From: UBA9620 sp965220695
GTDB lineage: Bacteria > Acidobacteriota > Vicinamibacteria > Vicinamibacterales > UBA8438
NCBI GenBank assembly: GCA_965220695.1
Contig: OZ244838.1
Coordinates: 2,728,001 to 2,792,000, forward strand
Length of the DNA: 64,000 nucleotides
Reading direction: 5' to 3'
Part shown: positions 17,377 to 28,161 of the stretch, one piece after another
How positions within the stretch are numbered: position 1 is the stretch's first letter
Layout: the number at the start of each line of letters is the position of its first letter
Translations under genes and position numbers: made by a program
The notes under the pieces: generated by a model
What the model was told of the DNA's origin: nothing
The model's database searches: none
Seen by the model: the letters and a program-made list of their open reading frames with translations, nothing else

Positions 17377-18384
17377 ATGGCGGCGTACGCACCCCCCCTC
17401 ACGCGACCTGTGCCCCACGCCGGCCGTCCGATCGGGACCGGACCGCTGGTGGTGTGTCTGCTGGCCGCGCTCGCCCCCGCGATCCGGGCGCAGACCGCCT
17501 CGATCGACCTGCTGGCCACGGTTCCCGGCCCGGTCACCGTTGTCCACGCGGATGCGCCGCTGGCGGTGCTGGCGAGCAACGACACGCTCAGGGTGCTCGA
17601 TCTGTCCGTCCCTGGCAATCCGACCCTGCGCGGCACACTCACACTCACCGACCAGATCTGGGACGTCGCCCTCAGCGCTGACCGCGCGTATGTCGCCAAC
17701 GGTTTCGTGGGGCTCGTCGTGGTCGATCTGCGCGACCCGGACGCCCCGGCGGTGCAGGGCAGCTACGAAGTCGTCAGCCGGGGGCAGACCGTCTCGGTCG
17801 CGATGGCCGGGGAACTCGTGCTGACCACCAACAATCAGACCGGACTGAACGCCTTCGACGTCTCGGACCCGGCGGCGCCGCGGCTGCTCAGCTCCTGGTT
17901 GACCGGCGGTTATTCGCGGGACGTCGCGGGGATGGGACATCTCGGACTGGTGGCGGATCAACCGGATGGACTCCACGTCATCGATCTGACCGATCCGACC
18001 GATCCGCTGGAAGCCGCCGTCCACTTCGCGGACGGGGAGACGACGCAGCTCGTCACGGCGTCGTCGGCCGCCGCCACGGCGTTCATCGTGGACGCCGCCA
18101 CGTCTATCGTCGAGATCGTCGACCTGGCCACCCCGGAGGCGGCCGCACGGGTCGGGGCGTATCAGGCGCCAGGCCGCATTTCGCATCTCGCGGTCGATGA
18201 CACCACGCTGTTCCTGACCCTTGCCCGGCAGGGATTGGCGGTCGTGGACGTGTCCGACCCGGCCGCGCCGGCGCTCATCGCGACCTACGACAGCCCGGGC
18301 GACGCCCGCGGCGTCGCGCTGGCCGGCGACGTCATCCTGGTGGCCGACGGCGAGGCGCTGCTGGTCCTGCGAGCCCCGCGGTAG
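17377..18384 (+). CDS. LVIVD-repeat beta-propeller protein
   Basis: A secreted propeller built from LVIVD repeats, found in many bacterial surface proteins; no enzymatic activity is known for the family. The product (335 residues) has an N-terminal hydrophobic segment ending 'PAIRAQT'. Repeating units follow: 'DTLRVLDLSVPGNPTLRG', 'VGLVVVDLRDPDAPAVQG', 'TGLNAFDVSDPAAPRLLS', 'DGLHVIDLTDPTDPLEAA' and 'QGLAVVDVSDPAAPALIA'. I placed the start at the ATG at 17377, just downstream of the 44-bp tandem repeat; starts further upstream lie in that repeat. It probably acts as a periplasmic or surface binding module. Confidence 0.82.
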   Translation: MAAYAPPLTRPVPHAGRPIGTGPLVVCLLAALAPAIRAQTASIDLLATVPGPVTVVHADAPLAVLASNDTLRVLDLSVPGNPTLRGTLTLTDQIWDVALSADRAYVANGFVGLVVVDLRDPDAPAVQGSYEVVSRGQTVSVAMAGELVLTTNNQTGLNAFDVSDPAAPRLLSSWLTGGYSRDVAGMGHLGLVADQPDGLHVIDLTDPTDPLEAAVHFADGETTQLVTASSAAATAFIVDAATSIVEIVDLATPEAAARVGAYQAPGRISHLAVDDTTLFLTLARQGLAVVDVSDPAAPALIATYDSPGDARGVALAGDVILVADGEALLVLRAPR

Positions 18385-18402
18385 ACCGCCCGGCCGCCGT
18401 AG

Positions 18403-18475
18403 GGGCAACCCTTGTGGTTGCCCGGCCCGTCGTGGGGGCAACCCTCGCGGTTGCCCGGTGCGTCTTGTGGTTGCC
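18403..18475. repeat. GGGCAACC-loop-GGTTGCCC palindromes
   Basis: Two complete hairpins (18403-18423 and 18436-18456), each an 8-bp stem with a 5-nt loop, are followed by a third half unit. They lie between two convergent genes and could act as a bidirectional terminator. The same palindrome is embedded in the mosaic repeats near 21725, 46925 and 53647. Confidence 0.85.
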
Positions 18476-18494
18476 CGGTGCGTCGAGGCCGGAT

Positions 18495-19754
18495 TCAGAA
18501 GCTGACGCTCGTGCGGACGTGCAGCCGGAGGCCGCTGTCGAATCCGCGGGCAAGGTCGAGTTCCAGCGTGAAAAAGGCGACGCTGGCGAACACCCCGGCG
18601 CCGGCGCCCTGCAGGAAGCGGGTCTTGCGCAGCCGCTGGTCGATGTCGAACACGGCGCCGGTGTCGAAGAACACCTTGAACCCGGTCCTGGCGACCGAGA
18701 GCGGCGAGTTCACCGGAAACCGCAGCTCGGCGGAGGCGGCCGCGAGCCGGTCGCCCGCCTGCACACCGAACCGGTATCCGCGCACGGTGGCGCTGCCCCC
18801 GAGCAGCGGCTGTGCATAGAACGGCAGCGCCGCGCTCGCCCCCTGATACTGCGCCCGCACCGCCAGGACCGACTGCCCGGACAGACCCACGTACCCGCGC
18901 GCATCCAGTTGGGGCTGTGACACCGGTGGCGCAGCGCCGGTCGGGTCGATCCACTGCCACCCCGCCTGGACGAACAGGGCGTCGCGAGGGAAACCCGGGT
19001 CATGCCGGGTGTCCCACTGCATACCGATCCTGTGGATCCCGACCTGGTCATCGACCTCGCCGAAGCGCACGTCGTCCCATGCGGTCCGGCTCGACACTCG
19101 AATCCCGCCGCCGAGATCGCGGTCCGCGGCGAACCACACCCCATTCCGCCGATCGTCCACCGCGTAATGCTGGTTCTCCACGCGGGAGCTGGACACCCCG
19201 CCGCGCAGCGCGTGGACCGGGCCGCGGTCGAAACGCTTCTCGAGTTCGAGCGCCGCCTGGCGCCGGCCGCCCCACGTCAGCGGCGCCGAGAGCCGACCGC
19301 GGTCGCCCAGGGCCTCCGCCAGAGCGAACCGGCCGCCGTAGGTGAGCCCCTGTCCCTCCGCGTAGGAGAGGACCGGCAGGAACATCGTCGACCGGGACGC
19401 CGCGGCGAGCATCTGCGCCAGCCGCCCTGCGGCCGGCGAGTATCCCGGCCGTTCGCGCACCACCAGGACCAGGGCGACGTCGTCGGTGCGGCTGAGCGAG
19501 GTGTAGCGTTTGCGTACGTCGACCGACTCGAACCGTTCGCTGGCCCGCAGCCGGCCGGCGATCACCTCGAGCGCCCCGGCCTCCAGACGGTCGCCGGGCG
19601 CCACACCGGCCAGCAGCAGCACGTCCGCATCCGGTATCGAGTAGTTCCCATGGACGCGGACCTCGGCGACCACCTCGGTGCCGTCCGACTGGGCCGCCAG
19701 GGGAGCCGGCGCCAGCAGCAGCAGCGCCGCGACCGCCGGCCCACGGCCGCTCAT
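18495..19754 (-). CDS. Omp85/TamA-like outer-membrane barrel with one POTRA
   Basis: A 419-residue outer-membrane protein. After a signal peptide ('VAALLLLAPAPLAAQ') comes one POTRA-like domain ('VAEVRVHGNYSIPDADVLLLAGVAPGD', residues about 27-110). A 16-strand-type barrel follows, with 'GGSATVRGYRFGVQAGD' (the conserved RGY of loop 6) and 'FKVFFDTGAVFD'. The protein ends in Phe ('VRTSVSF'), as BAM substrates do. It is shorter than BamA (about 800), which has five POTRAs, so it resembles FhaC/TamA-like or patatin-associated Omp85 relatives. Its ATG overlaps the stop of the upstream gene by 4 bp (ATGA), so the two are coupled and probably work together. Confidence 0.87.
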   Translation of the reverse strand: MSGRGPAVAALLLLAPAPLAAQSDGTEVVAEVRVHGNYSIPDADVLLLAGVAPGDRLEAGALEVIAGRLRASERFESVDVRKRYTSLSRTDDVALVLVVRERPGYSPAAGRLAQMLAAASRSTMFLPVLSYAEGQGLTYGGRFALAEALGDRGRLSAPLTWGGRRQAALELEKRFDRGPVHALRGGVSSSRVENQHYAVDDRRNGVWFAADRDLGGGIRVSSRTAWDDVRFGEVDDQVGIHRIGMQWDTRHDPGFPRDALFVQAGWQWIDPTGAAPPVSQPQLDARGYVGLSGQSVLAVRAQYQGASAALPFYAQPLLGGSATVRGYRFGVQAGDRLAAASAELRFPVNSPLSVARTGFKVFFDTGAVFDIDQRLRKTRFLQGAGAGVFASVAFFTLELDLARGFDSGLRLHVRTSVSF

Positions 19755-21292
19755 CGCGCGTCTCCCGGCGCGAGCAGCCGCGACCCCGTCTGCGCCTCGC
19801 GGTAGTCGCTGAACTCGCGGGTGAAATCGATGCCCAACTCGCCGAACGCCGTCGTCACCCCTCCGGACACGGTGACCCGCAGCGGCAGCCAGACGTCGCC
19901 GATCGGCTGGCCCATCTCCATCGATGCCGCCAGCCCGTCGAGCCGCGCCAGCCAACGCCCCGGCAGAAAGTCGAGCGTCGTGTTGTCGAACGTGTACTTG
20001 ACGATCTGGTGCGCCTCGGGGTCGATCCACAGTGTGACCAGCGTCGTCTTGCTGAATGCCCCCGCGTCGAACGAGACAGTGATACTTCTGCCGGGCTCCG
20101 ACTCGGCGGTGTCCGGCGCCTCCGGCGCAGCGGCATCCGGTTCCTCCGACTCATCGGTGTCCGGCGCGTCGCCGCGGAACAGGTTGGTCGGGTAGTACTC
20201 GATTCTCACGACCTCGCGCCCCGCCAGCGTCTCGCGCCCCGCGAAGTAGTAGTTCCCCGGCTCGAACGTGAACTCCATGAAATACGACTCCGAGATGAAC
20301 CCGGGTTCCCACCGCGTCGCATCGAGCAGGACCGGGGCATCGGCGTCACCGGGCCGCTCGCCGGCCGTGCCAGGAACCAGCCGGTTCCGGTAGCGGGCCA
20401 AGGCCGCCGCCTCCTCGCGGCCCCGGGTCTCCAGCCATTCCACGGCGCGATCGAGATACGGTCCGATATCGCGGGCGTCTATCTCGAAGCGGGCGCCGAG
20501 CTCGGCCAGTTCGATGAACGCCGCCAGCGCAGCGGCATCCGCCAGCGCGATCCGATCCACCAGGCCGGACAACGGCCGTCGAAGCGCGCGGCCGACTTCG
20601 GTGACCGTCAGGCGCTCGTTCTCGAGCATCACGAACAGATCCCGCGTATGCGCCGCGGCCGGGCCGAATCCAACCCCGTCGACTCCGCCCAGCTCTTCGA
20701 GGATGGCGCCGGTATTCAGCGTGATGGCCGCCTGGTCATCGGCGATCAGGTTCGCGTCGGCGACTAACCGCTGCAGGAGCTGGTCGCTCACCCTGCCACC
20801 CCAGAGACGCTCGATCGCGATCACGAGGTTGTCCTCGGTATCCCGGCGGCTCAACGTGCGATATCGCCGGTCGCCGCGGCCCCGCCGGCGCCGTTCCCCG
20901 CGCAGCCAGTTCTCCTCGTACTGCCGCCGCTCGGCGTCGCTGAGGGCGACCCCGTCGAAGCGGACCGGACTGCGGACGACCTCGTCGTCCCGGACATACC
21001 ACTCGAACTCGCGCCGGAACCCGGACAGGGGGATGTTGCGTGGGCCGTCGAGCACGAGGGTCTCGCTTTCGCGCAGCAGAAAGTCGCCAAGACGGCGCCA
21101 CGACGCTTCACGGTTGTCGAGCACTCGCTCCATGAACAGATCGATCTCGTTCGAGGATTGCGCCGCGGCGCGGGTCTCCGTCCGGACCGGGTCTGTGGTC
21201 TGCGATTCGCTCGGCGCCGGAAGGGCGAGCAGCGCGCCCAGGCAGAGGACGGGCCCGCTCAGGTGGATGCGGAGACGATCAGCGTGGATCAT
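19751..21292 (-). CDS. Secreted protein of unknown function coupled to the Omp85-like gene
   Basis: I do not recognise the family with certainty. The 513-residue product has a signal peptide ('LCLGALLALPAPSESQ'). A charged helical region follows ('EIDLFMERVLDNREASWRRL', 'RRRGRGDRRYRTL'), with a central helical part. An acidic low-complexity linker lies at about 385-410 ('DTDESEEPDAAAPEAPDTAE'). The C-terminal half ('LVTLWIDPEAHQIVKYTF', 'GQPIGDVWLPLRVTVSGGV') reads like LolA/MucB-type or TonB-partner lipid-binding beta folds. The 4-bp overlap with the barrel gene suggests a joint role at the outer membrane, perhaps supplying a substrate to the barrel. Confidence 0.7.
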   Translation of the reverse strand: MIHADRLRIHLSGPVLCLGALLALPAPSESQTTDPVRTETRAAAQSSNEIDLFMERVLDNREASWRRLGDFLLRESETLVLDGPRNIPLSGFRREFEWYVRDDEVVRSPVRFDGVALSDAERRQYEENWLRGERRRRGRGDRRYRTLSRRDTEDNLVIAIERLWGGRVSDQLLQRLVADANLIADDQAAITLNTGAILEELGGVDGVGFGPAAAHTRDLFVMLENERLTVTEVGRALRRPLSGLVDRIALADAAALAAFIELAELGARFEIDARDIGPYLDRAVEWLETRGREEAAALARYRNRLVPGTAGERPGDADAPVLLDATRWEPGFISESYFMEFTFEPGNYYFAGRETLAGREVVRIEYYPTNLFRGDAPDTDESEEPDAAAPEAPDTAESEPGRSITVSFDAGAFSKTTLVTLWIDPEAHQIVKYTFDNTTLDFLPGRWLARLDGLAASMEMGQPIGDVWLPLRVTVSGGVTTAFGELGIDFTREFSDYREAQTGSRLLAPGDAR

Positions 21293-21342
21293 GAGTCAGG
21301 GTCCATGCGGGCGAGGGACACATCCGGATGATGAGGCAGAAG

Positions 21343-21462
21343 ACAAGCACGTTTCGTGCCAGGAGTCCGGAACGGCCACGCTGCGCGGGAAACCGGGCAG
21401 GAAATATGGTTCGAACCGTTCGGGTTCGATACGCTGTCCCATGGATGGGGCACCGAATGTCC
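21343..21462 (+). repeat. Second dispersed repeat family, copy A
   Basis: It starts ACAAGCACGTTTCGTGCC and ends CTGTCCCATGGATGGGGCA plus a diverged flank. The inverted copy at 30379-30486 has the same two conserved blocks in the same order and spacing, with a diverged middle. Both blocks are near-palindromic, so the RNA could form two hairpins. Confidence 0.7.
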
Positions 21463-21643
21463 AGTCATGAGCACGCAGTACCGCTGACGCTCCCGGCGCC
21501 GGCATCTTCGATCGGGACGGCGCGCCGCCGGCCGGACGGGTCGCCGATCACGGCGCAGACTCCTGGCGGGGTTTCGCTACCGGCTCCTTGGAGATACGAT
21601 GCGCGACAGTCGTAAGTTCTCAGTGTATCCGTGAACCAGTCCT

Positions 21644-21864
21644 GGCAGCCCGTGGTAGAACCCCGCGTTGCATCGAGAGCGGCGATGCGCCCGGCGAGCA
21701 AGGCGAGAAGGGGGAGAATACCTGTAGGGGCAACCCTTGTGGTTGCCCTGTTCGTCAGCCGGAACAACGAAGCGCAGCAGAATTCAGCGTGAAACCGCAG
21801 AATTCCGCGGGGAAGCGCAGAATTCTGCACCGATCGAATGCAGCGGAGCTATTACCACGGGCTA
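21644..21864 (-). repeat. Mosaic dispersed element, full copy 2 (orientation B to A)
   Basis: It begins CAGCCCGTGGTAGAACCCCG and 'GTTGCATCGAGA' (arm B) and ends 'TCGAATGCAGCGGAGC' with 'ACCACGGGCTA' (inverted arm A). Inside are the palindrome GGGCAACCCTTGTGGTTGCC and GAATTC units (three complete). It ends 2 bp before the ATG of the cysteine desulfurase gene, so it forms that gene's entire proximal leader. Confidence 0.85.
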
Positions 21865-21866
21865 CC

Positions 21867-22975
21867 ATGGGCGCGTATCTCGACTACAACGCCAGCACAC
21901 CGATCCTGCCGGAGGTGGCCGACGCGATGCGGCCCTTCCTGGCGGGGCATTACGGCAACCCGTCCAGCGGACACTGGGCGGGGCGGCCGGCCCGCGAGGC
22001 GGTGGAGACGGCGCGCGCACAGGTGGCCACGCTGCTCGGTTGCGCGCCGGACAACGTCGTCTTCACGAGCGGAGGCAGCGAGGCCAACAATCAGGTCATC
22101 AAGGGGATCGTGGACAGAGCGTCGTCCCACGCTCCGGAGGTGATCACGACCGCGGTGGAACACCCGTCGATCCTCGAACCGTGCCGGGTCGCCATGCAGC
22201 GTGGCGCGCGTGTCACGATCGTGGGCGTGGACCGCTACGGGGTCGTGGACCCGGACGACGTGCGGCGGGCGATCACCCCGCGCACCGTGCTGATCAGCGT
22301 GATGCACGCCAACAACGAGGTCGGCACGGTGCAGCCGATTGCCGAGATCTCCCGCATCGCCAGGGAGCACGAGGTGCTGATGCACACCGACGCCGCGCAA
22401 TCCGCCGGGAAGATCGCGGCGCGGGTCGACGAGCTGGGTGTCGACCTGCTGAGTCTGGCGGGCCACAAGCTGTATGCCCCGAAGGGCATCGGCGCCCTCT
22501 ACGTCCGCCCTGGCGTGCGACCTGAGCCGCTTATTCATGGCGGCGGGCACGAGCGCGGACAGCGCGCCGGCACCGAGAGCGCCCTGCTGGCGGCCGGTCT
22601 CGGCGCCGCCTGCCGGCTCGCGGTCGCGGACCCCTGCGGTGACCGCCTGCGGGCGGTGCGGGACCGGTTCTGGACCAGGCTGCAGGCGGCGTTCGGCGCA
22701 CGCGTGGTCCTCAACGGCCATCCCACCCGCCGTTTGCCGAACACGCTCAACGTCGCCTTCCCCGGCCGCCTGGGCGACGAGATCCTCGCGCGGCTGGACG
22801 GTGTCGCGGCATCCACCGGATCCGCGTGTCACACGGCCGCGCGCACGATGTCGCCGGTGCTGCAGGCGATGGGCGTGCCGGCCGAGACGGGGCTCGGCGC
22901 CATCCGCTTCAGCGCGGGTCGCGGCACCACCGCGGCCGAAGTCGACCAGGTCGTCCGCCAGTTGGAGGCCTCCGT

Positions 22976-22979
<4 letters not shown>
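21867..22979 (+). CDS. Cysteine desulfurase (NifS/IscS family)
   Basis: A PLP enzyme that takes sulfur from cysteine for Fe-S clusters, tRNA thiolation or cofactors. The 370-residue product has 'YLDYNASTPILPEV', 'FTSGGSEANNQVI' (PLP phosphate region), 'HANNEVGTVQPI', 'DAAQSAGK', 'LAGHKLYAPKGIG' with the PLP-lysine Lys201, and 'ASTGSACHTAARTMSPVL' with the active-site Cys321. All key residues are present. Length is a little shorter than IscS (404). No Fe-S scaffold gene is adjacent. The ATG follows directly on the mosaic repeat and has no good Shine-Dalgarno sequence. The next gene starts inside its stop codon. Confidence 0.92.
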
Positions 22980-24607
<1,628 letters not shown>

Positions 24608-24647
24608 CCCACCTCGCGGCGCGGCGCCCGCAACCCGGCCCGGCGCG

Positions 24648-25607
24648 CTACAGGCCGTTGCCCAGCATCGGCACGACCACCAGACCGGCGACGTACACCG
24701 CGTAGAGCCCGAGCAGCAGCAACCCCCCGCTTCGATGAAAACGGCCGCTCCGCAGCACCAGGACGATGACGGCGGTCAGGAAGACCGCCAGCCAGCCGTA
24801 CGAATAGACCTGCGTGAAGAGGTCGAGGCTGAGCGGATTGATGGCGCCGGACACACCGATGATCAGATACAGATTCAGCACGTTGGCGCCGACGATGTTG
24901 CCCAGCGACAGATCGGGCACACCTTTCCGCGCCGCTGAGACACCGGTCACCAGCTCAGGCAGCGAGGTACCGATGGCGATCACGGACAATCCGATGATGA
25001 CGGACGGCACCCCGAGCGCCGCGGCCAGCGACCGCCCGGAGTAGACCAGCAACCGGCTTCCGAACACGATCAGCGCCGCGCCGAGCGCGAACAGGACGAT
25101 CGCCGTGTTCAACCCGCTGGTGTCCGGCGCATCGCCGTCATCGGTCGACTCGGCCCGCATGCGCCGAATGCCCAGGTAGTCCCAGGAAAGATAAGCCGCC
25201 GCCAGCAACAGCAGCACCGCCGCCAGCGGACGGCTGAGCGTGCGGTCCCAGGTGAAGACGAGGACGAGCACGAAGGCCGAGACCATCCACGCGGCGCGCC
25301 GCACGAAGTCGCGTTTCTCCACTTCCACCGGGGTCAGCAGCGCCACGGTGCCGACGATCAACCCGATGTTGCAGATACAGGATCCGACCGCGTTGCCCAA
25401 CGCGATGCCGGAGTCGCCTGCGCGGCTGGCCAGCGCCGACACCACCAGTTCGGGTGTGGTCGTGGCGAGACTGACCAGCGTACCGCCGATGACGAAGCGG
25501 TTCACGCGCAGCGCCTGGCCGATGCGGATGCTCGAGTCGACGAACAGGTCGCCGCCCTTGGCGACCAGTGCGAGCCCGATGACGATGAGAACGACGTCGT
25601 ACAACAC
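24648..25607 (-). CDS. Calcium/sodium antiporter (CaCA family, YrbG-like)
   Basis: A 319-residue inner-membrane cation exchanger with about ten transmembrane helices in two inverted halves. The two alpha-repeats, which bind the ions, are visible: 'FVIGGTLVSLATTTPELVVS' followed by 'ALGNAVGSCICNIGLIVG', and 'IIGLSVIAIGTSLPELVT' followed by 'SLGNIVGANVLNLYLIIG'. All acidic and Ser/Thr positions typical for the family are present. The start is GTG at 25607 with GGGAG 7 nt upstream. Confidence 0.93.
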   Translation of the reverse strand: MLYDVVLIVIGLALVAKGGDLFVDSSIRIGQALRVNRFVIGGTLVSLATTTPELVVSALASRAGDSGIALGNAVGSCICNIGLIVGTVALLTPVEVEKRDFVRRAAWMVSAFVLVLVFTWDRTLSRPLAAVLLLLAAAYLSWDYLGIRRMRAESTDDGDAPDTSGLNTAIVLFALGAALIVFGSRLLVYSGRSLAAALGVPSVIIGLSVIAIGTSLPELVTGVSAARKGVPDLSLGNIVGANVLNLYLIIGVSGAINPLSLDLFTQVYSYGWLAVFLTAVIVLVLRSGRFHRSGGLLLLGLYAVYVAGLVVVPMLGNGL

Positions 25608-25667
25608 GATCGTGCTCCCTGCTCACGCGGCGCCACACGGGCTGTCACCGCGGAGGGCAACCTGGAA

Positions 25668-26387
25668 TCAGATACCGAGGAACAACACCGCCGCCCCGCT
25701 GGCGGCCACCGTCAACCCGGCCAACAGGTCGGCCCGCTGATCGAGCGCTCCGAGCCGCGCGCGTGTGAGCCCGAGGTGCCCCAGCGCCACCGCCCCCAGC
25801 ATGGCGCTCACGGTGCACACCCCGAACACCACCACCACACCGCCGAGCAGCCACCAGGCGCCCGCGACGGCCGGCGCCATCATCAGCGGAATCAGCGCTT
25901 CGCACGGTCCGAACGCAAATATCAGGAACAGCACCCAGGGTGTCGCGCCGCCGCCGATGCCGTGCGGGTGCCGGTGACCGCGGGCATGATCATGGGGATG
26001 ACTGTGCGTCGTACCGTCGGCGTGGGTGTGGACGTGCGTCTGCACGGGCCCGCGCAGGCTGCGCACAGCGGCCCAGCACGCATACGCCAGTCCGAACCCG
26101 ATCAACAGGGCGGCCGCCAAATCTCCCCGAGCCGACTCCAGCCAGGAGAGCCGGTCCAGCGCGACCCCGAGCGCGACCCCCGAGAACCCGATGAGCACCG
26201 ACGACGCGACATGGGCGAGACCGCAGGCGCCCGTCACCCGGAGGGTCCGGCGCAGCGACCAGCCGCGCGCGCGGCCCAGCACGACGAACGGAATCGAATG
26301 ATCGATGCCGATCAGGGTATGCACGGCGGCGAGCGCCGCGGCGGATCCAAGCAGGAGCGACACGGTGGCGTCGGATACGGTCGGCAT
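25668..26387 (-). CDS. NicO/RcnA-like nickel-cobalt transporter with His-rich loop
   Basis: A 239-residue membrane protein with about six helices. 'HTLIGIDHSIPFVVLGRARG' carries the HxxxxxDH motif of the nickel/cobalt transporter superfamily. The cytoplasmic loop at about residues 115-145 is very His-rich ('THVHTHADGTTHSHPHDHAR', 'HRHPHG'), the usual metal buffer. 'FGPCEALIPLMMAP' on a later helix is also typical. The direction of transport (import or efflux) cannot be told. It is divergent from larE, which makes a nickel cofactor, so nickel is a likely substrate (inference). The ATG at 26387 follows GAGGCTC. Confidence 0.82.
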   Translation of the reverse strand: MPTVSDATVSLLLGSAAALAAVHTLIGIDHSIPFVVLGRARGWSLRRTLRVTGACGLAHVASSVLIGFSGVALGVALDRLSWLESARGDLAAALLIGFGLAYACWAAVRSLRGPVQTHVHTHADGTTHSHPHDHARGHRHPHGIGGGATPWVLFLIFAFGPCEALIPLMMAPAVAGAWWLLGGVVVVFGVCTVSAMLGAVALGHLGLTRARLGALDQRADLLAGLTVAASGAAVLFLGI

Positions 26388-26480
26388 GAGCCTCAGAGGA
26401 GGCTCCGTCAAAGACCCCGCTGCCCGGACTATACTGAAGTCCGGAACGGATTTCGCATCGAACCACCCTGTTCTCATTCT

Positions 26481-27344
26481 ATGCCGAGTCTGGACACCAG
26501 GATTACCGGGCTACGGAACCTGCTGGCGTCGCTCGACCGGGTCGTGGTCTGCTTCTCGGGCGGAGTCGACTCCGGATACCTTCTGGCCGAAGCGGTGCGC
26601 GCGCTCGGCGATCGGGCCTGCGCGCTGACCGCGGTGTCACCCAGTCTGGCGCCCGAGGAGCGGGCCGACGCCGCGAACATCGCCCGCCAGCTTGGCGCGC
26701 GGCACGTGCTCGTGGAGACCAGCGAGCTCGATGACGCCCGCTACACCGCCAACCCGGTCAACCGCTGCTATTTCTGCAAGACCGAGGTCTATGCCCGCGC
26801 GGTGGCGGAGGCGCGGCGGCTGGACCTGCCGCACGTCCTCGACGGCTTCAACCGGGACGACCGCGGCGACCATCGGCCGGGCCGCCAGGCGGCCCGCGAA
26901 CAAGGCGTGCGTTCGCCGCTCGACGAACTCGGGTTCACCAAGGCGGATATCCGCGAGGCGGCCAGACGGCTCGACCTCCCGTTGTGGGACAAACCGGCGC
27001 TGGCCTGCCTCTCGAGTCGATTCCCGTACGGCGTCACGATCACGCCGCAGCGACTGTCGCGGGTGGCCGCCTGCGAACGCGCGCTCCGTGATCTGGGGTT
27101 CCGGGTCTGCAGAGTGCGCTTCCACGACACGATGGCGCGCATCGAGGTCGACCCGGAGATGCTGCCACGGCTGCGCGCCCCGGAGATACGCGCCGCCGTC
27201 CTGCGACAGTTCCGTGACGCCGGCTTCGACACCGTCACCGTCGACCCGCGCGGCTACCGACCCGGAGCCCTCAACGAACCCCGTCCTCCCACGGCGTCCG
27301 CCGGCCCGCACGGGACCGGCGCCGGCGGCGACCTCGTTCTCTGA
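26481..27344 (+). CDS. larE: LarE, sacrificial sulfur transferase for the nickel-pincer cofactor
   Basis: LarE adenylates the pyridinium carboxylates and donates a cysteine sulfur, leaving dehydroalanine; two rounds yield the dithio form that binds nickel in LarA racemase and relatives. The 287-residue product has the PP-loop 'CFSGGVDSGYLL' (26-31), 'NRCYFCKTEVYARA', and 'KPALACLSSRFPYGVTIT' with the sacrificial cysteine at residue 176, the same number as in the Lactobacillus enzyme. Some relatives use three cysteines and a cluster instead; here the single-cysteine pattern is seen. larB, larC and larA are not in the window. The last 25 residues are low-complexity. Confidence 0.93.
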   Translation: MPSLDTRITGLRNLLASLDRVVVCFSGGVDSGYLLAEAVRALGDRACALTAVSPSLAPEERADAANIARQLGARHVLVETSELDDARYTANPVNRCYFCKTEVYARAVAEARRLDLPHVLDGFNRDDRGDHRPGRQAAREQGVRSPLDELGFTKADIREAARRLDLPLWDKPALACLSSRFPYGVTITPQRLSRVAACERALRDLGFRVCRVRFHDTMARIEVDPEMLPRLRAPEIRAAVLRQFRDAGFDTVTVDPRGYRPGALNEPRPPTASAGPHGTGAGGDLVL

Positions 27345-27491
27345 CTCGGCCCGGGCCCGGCGCATCGCTCCCGATCACAGCGCCGCGGTCCACCGCGCAC
27401 CCACCACGCACACGCTCTCGACAGCACCGCGCCGCCGTCTGCGCCGCCACCTTCACGGCACCGGCCAGCCGCGGGGTGTCATCACGGTCGG

Positions 27492-28055
27492 CTACTCGCA
27501 TTCGTGAAAGAACGCGGCAAGCTGCGGCCGCGACCCGAACACCACGATGACGTCTTCCGCCTCGAGACGGAAATCGGCCGCCGGGTTGGCCACGACCTCC
27601 GAGGTGCGCTGGATTGCGACGACGCTGACTCCCCACCGTTCGCGTATGGTGGCCTCGGTCAGCGTGTGGCCCACGAGCGGACTGGTGCGGCGCAGCGACG
27701 CCTGGTCGAGTTGCAGGCTGGTACCCTTGACCGAGGCATCGAAGAAATTCACGATCGCCGGCTTGACCACCAGTTGCGCAAGCCGCGTACCGCCCAGCCG
27801 GTACGGGTTCGCGACGCGCGTGGCGCCGGCCTGCAACAGGCGCTGCTCGGCCCCGTCCCCGGTCGCGCGCGCAGCGATGAACAGGTCGGGATTCAGGCTA
27901 CGTGCCGTCAGCACCGCATACACGTTGTGCGCGTCGTCGGTCAGACAGGACACCAGGCCTGCCGCGTGCTCCACGTTGGCGGCGCGCAGGAGGCGGGTGG
28001 GGGTCCCCACGACCGTGACGGGGCCGGGGTAAACCGGGTCAGGCGTGTCGGCCAT
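27492..28055 (-). pseudogene. N-terminally truncated TrkA/Kch-type potassium-channel regulator remnant
   Basis: The 187-residue frame contains only the second half of a Rossmann TrkA-N domain ('LLRAANVEHAAGLVSCLTDD', 'NVYAVLTARSLNP', 'RLLQAGATRVANPYRLGGTR') and a complete TrkA-C domain ('SPLVGHTLTEATIRERWGVS', 'DVIVVFGSRPQLAAFF'). The pore helices, the GxGxxG motif and the first Rossmann strands of the usual channel are absent. The place where 'GDAT' should stand reads 'GTPT'. Upstream DNA does not encode the missing part. I judge it a decayed gene, though expression of a TrkA-C regulatory fragment is possible. Confidence 0.65.
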
Positions 28056-28161
28056 GGTCGTCAGTGCCTCGCGGGTCGGGCTACCTTACACCACCGGCTC
28101 CCGCGTCCCGTGGCTGGCTGCGACGGTCCGTATTGTGGGTGGTCCCGTTCGCGGGCACAAT

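Noticed and set aside
17323..18960. 545-codon minus-strand frame across the LVIVD gene
   Set aside because: No motifs, and it crosses the convergent gene border and the hairpin repeats. The plus-strand propeller is convincing.
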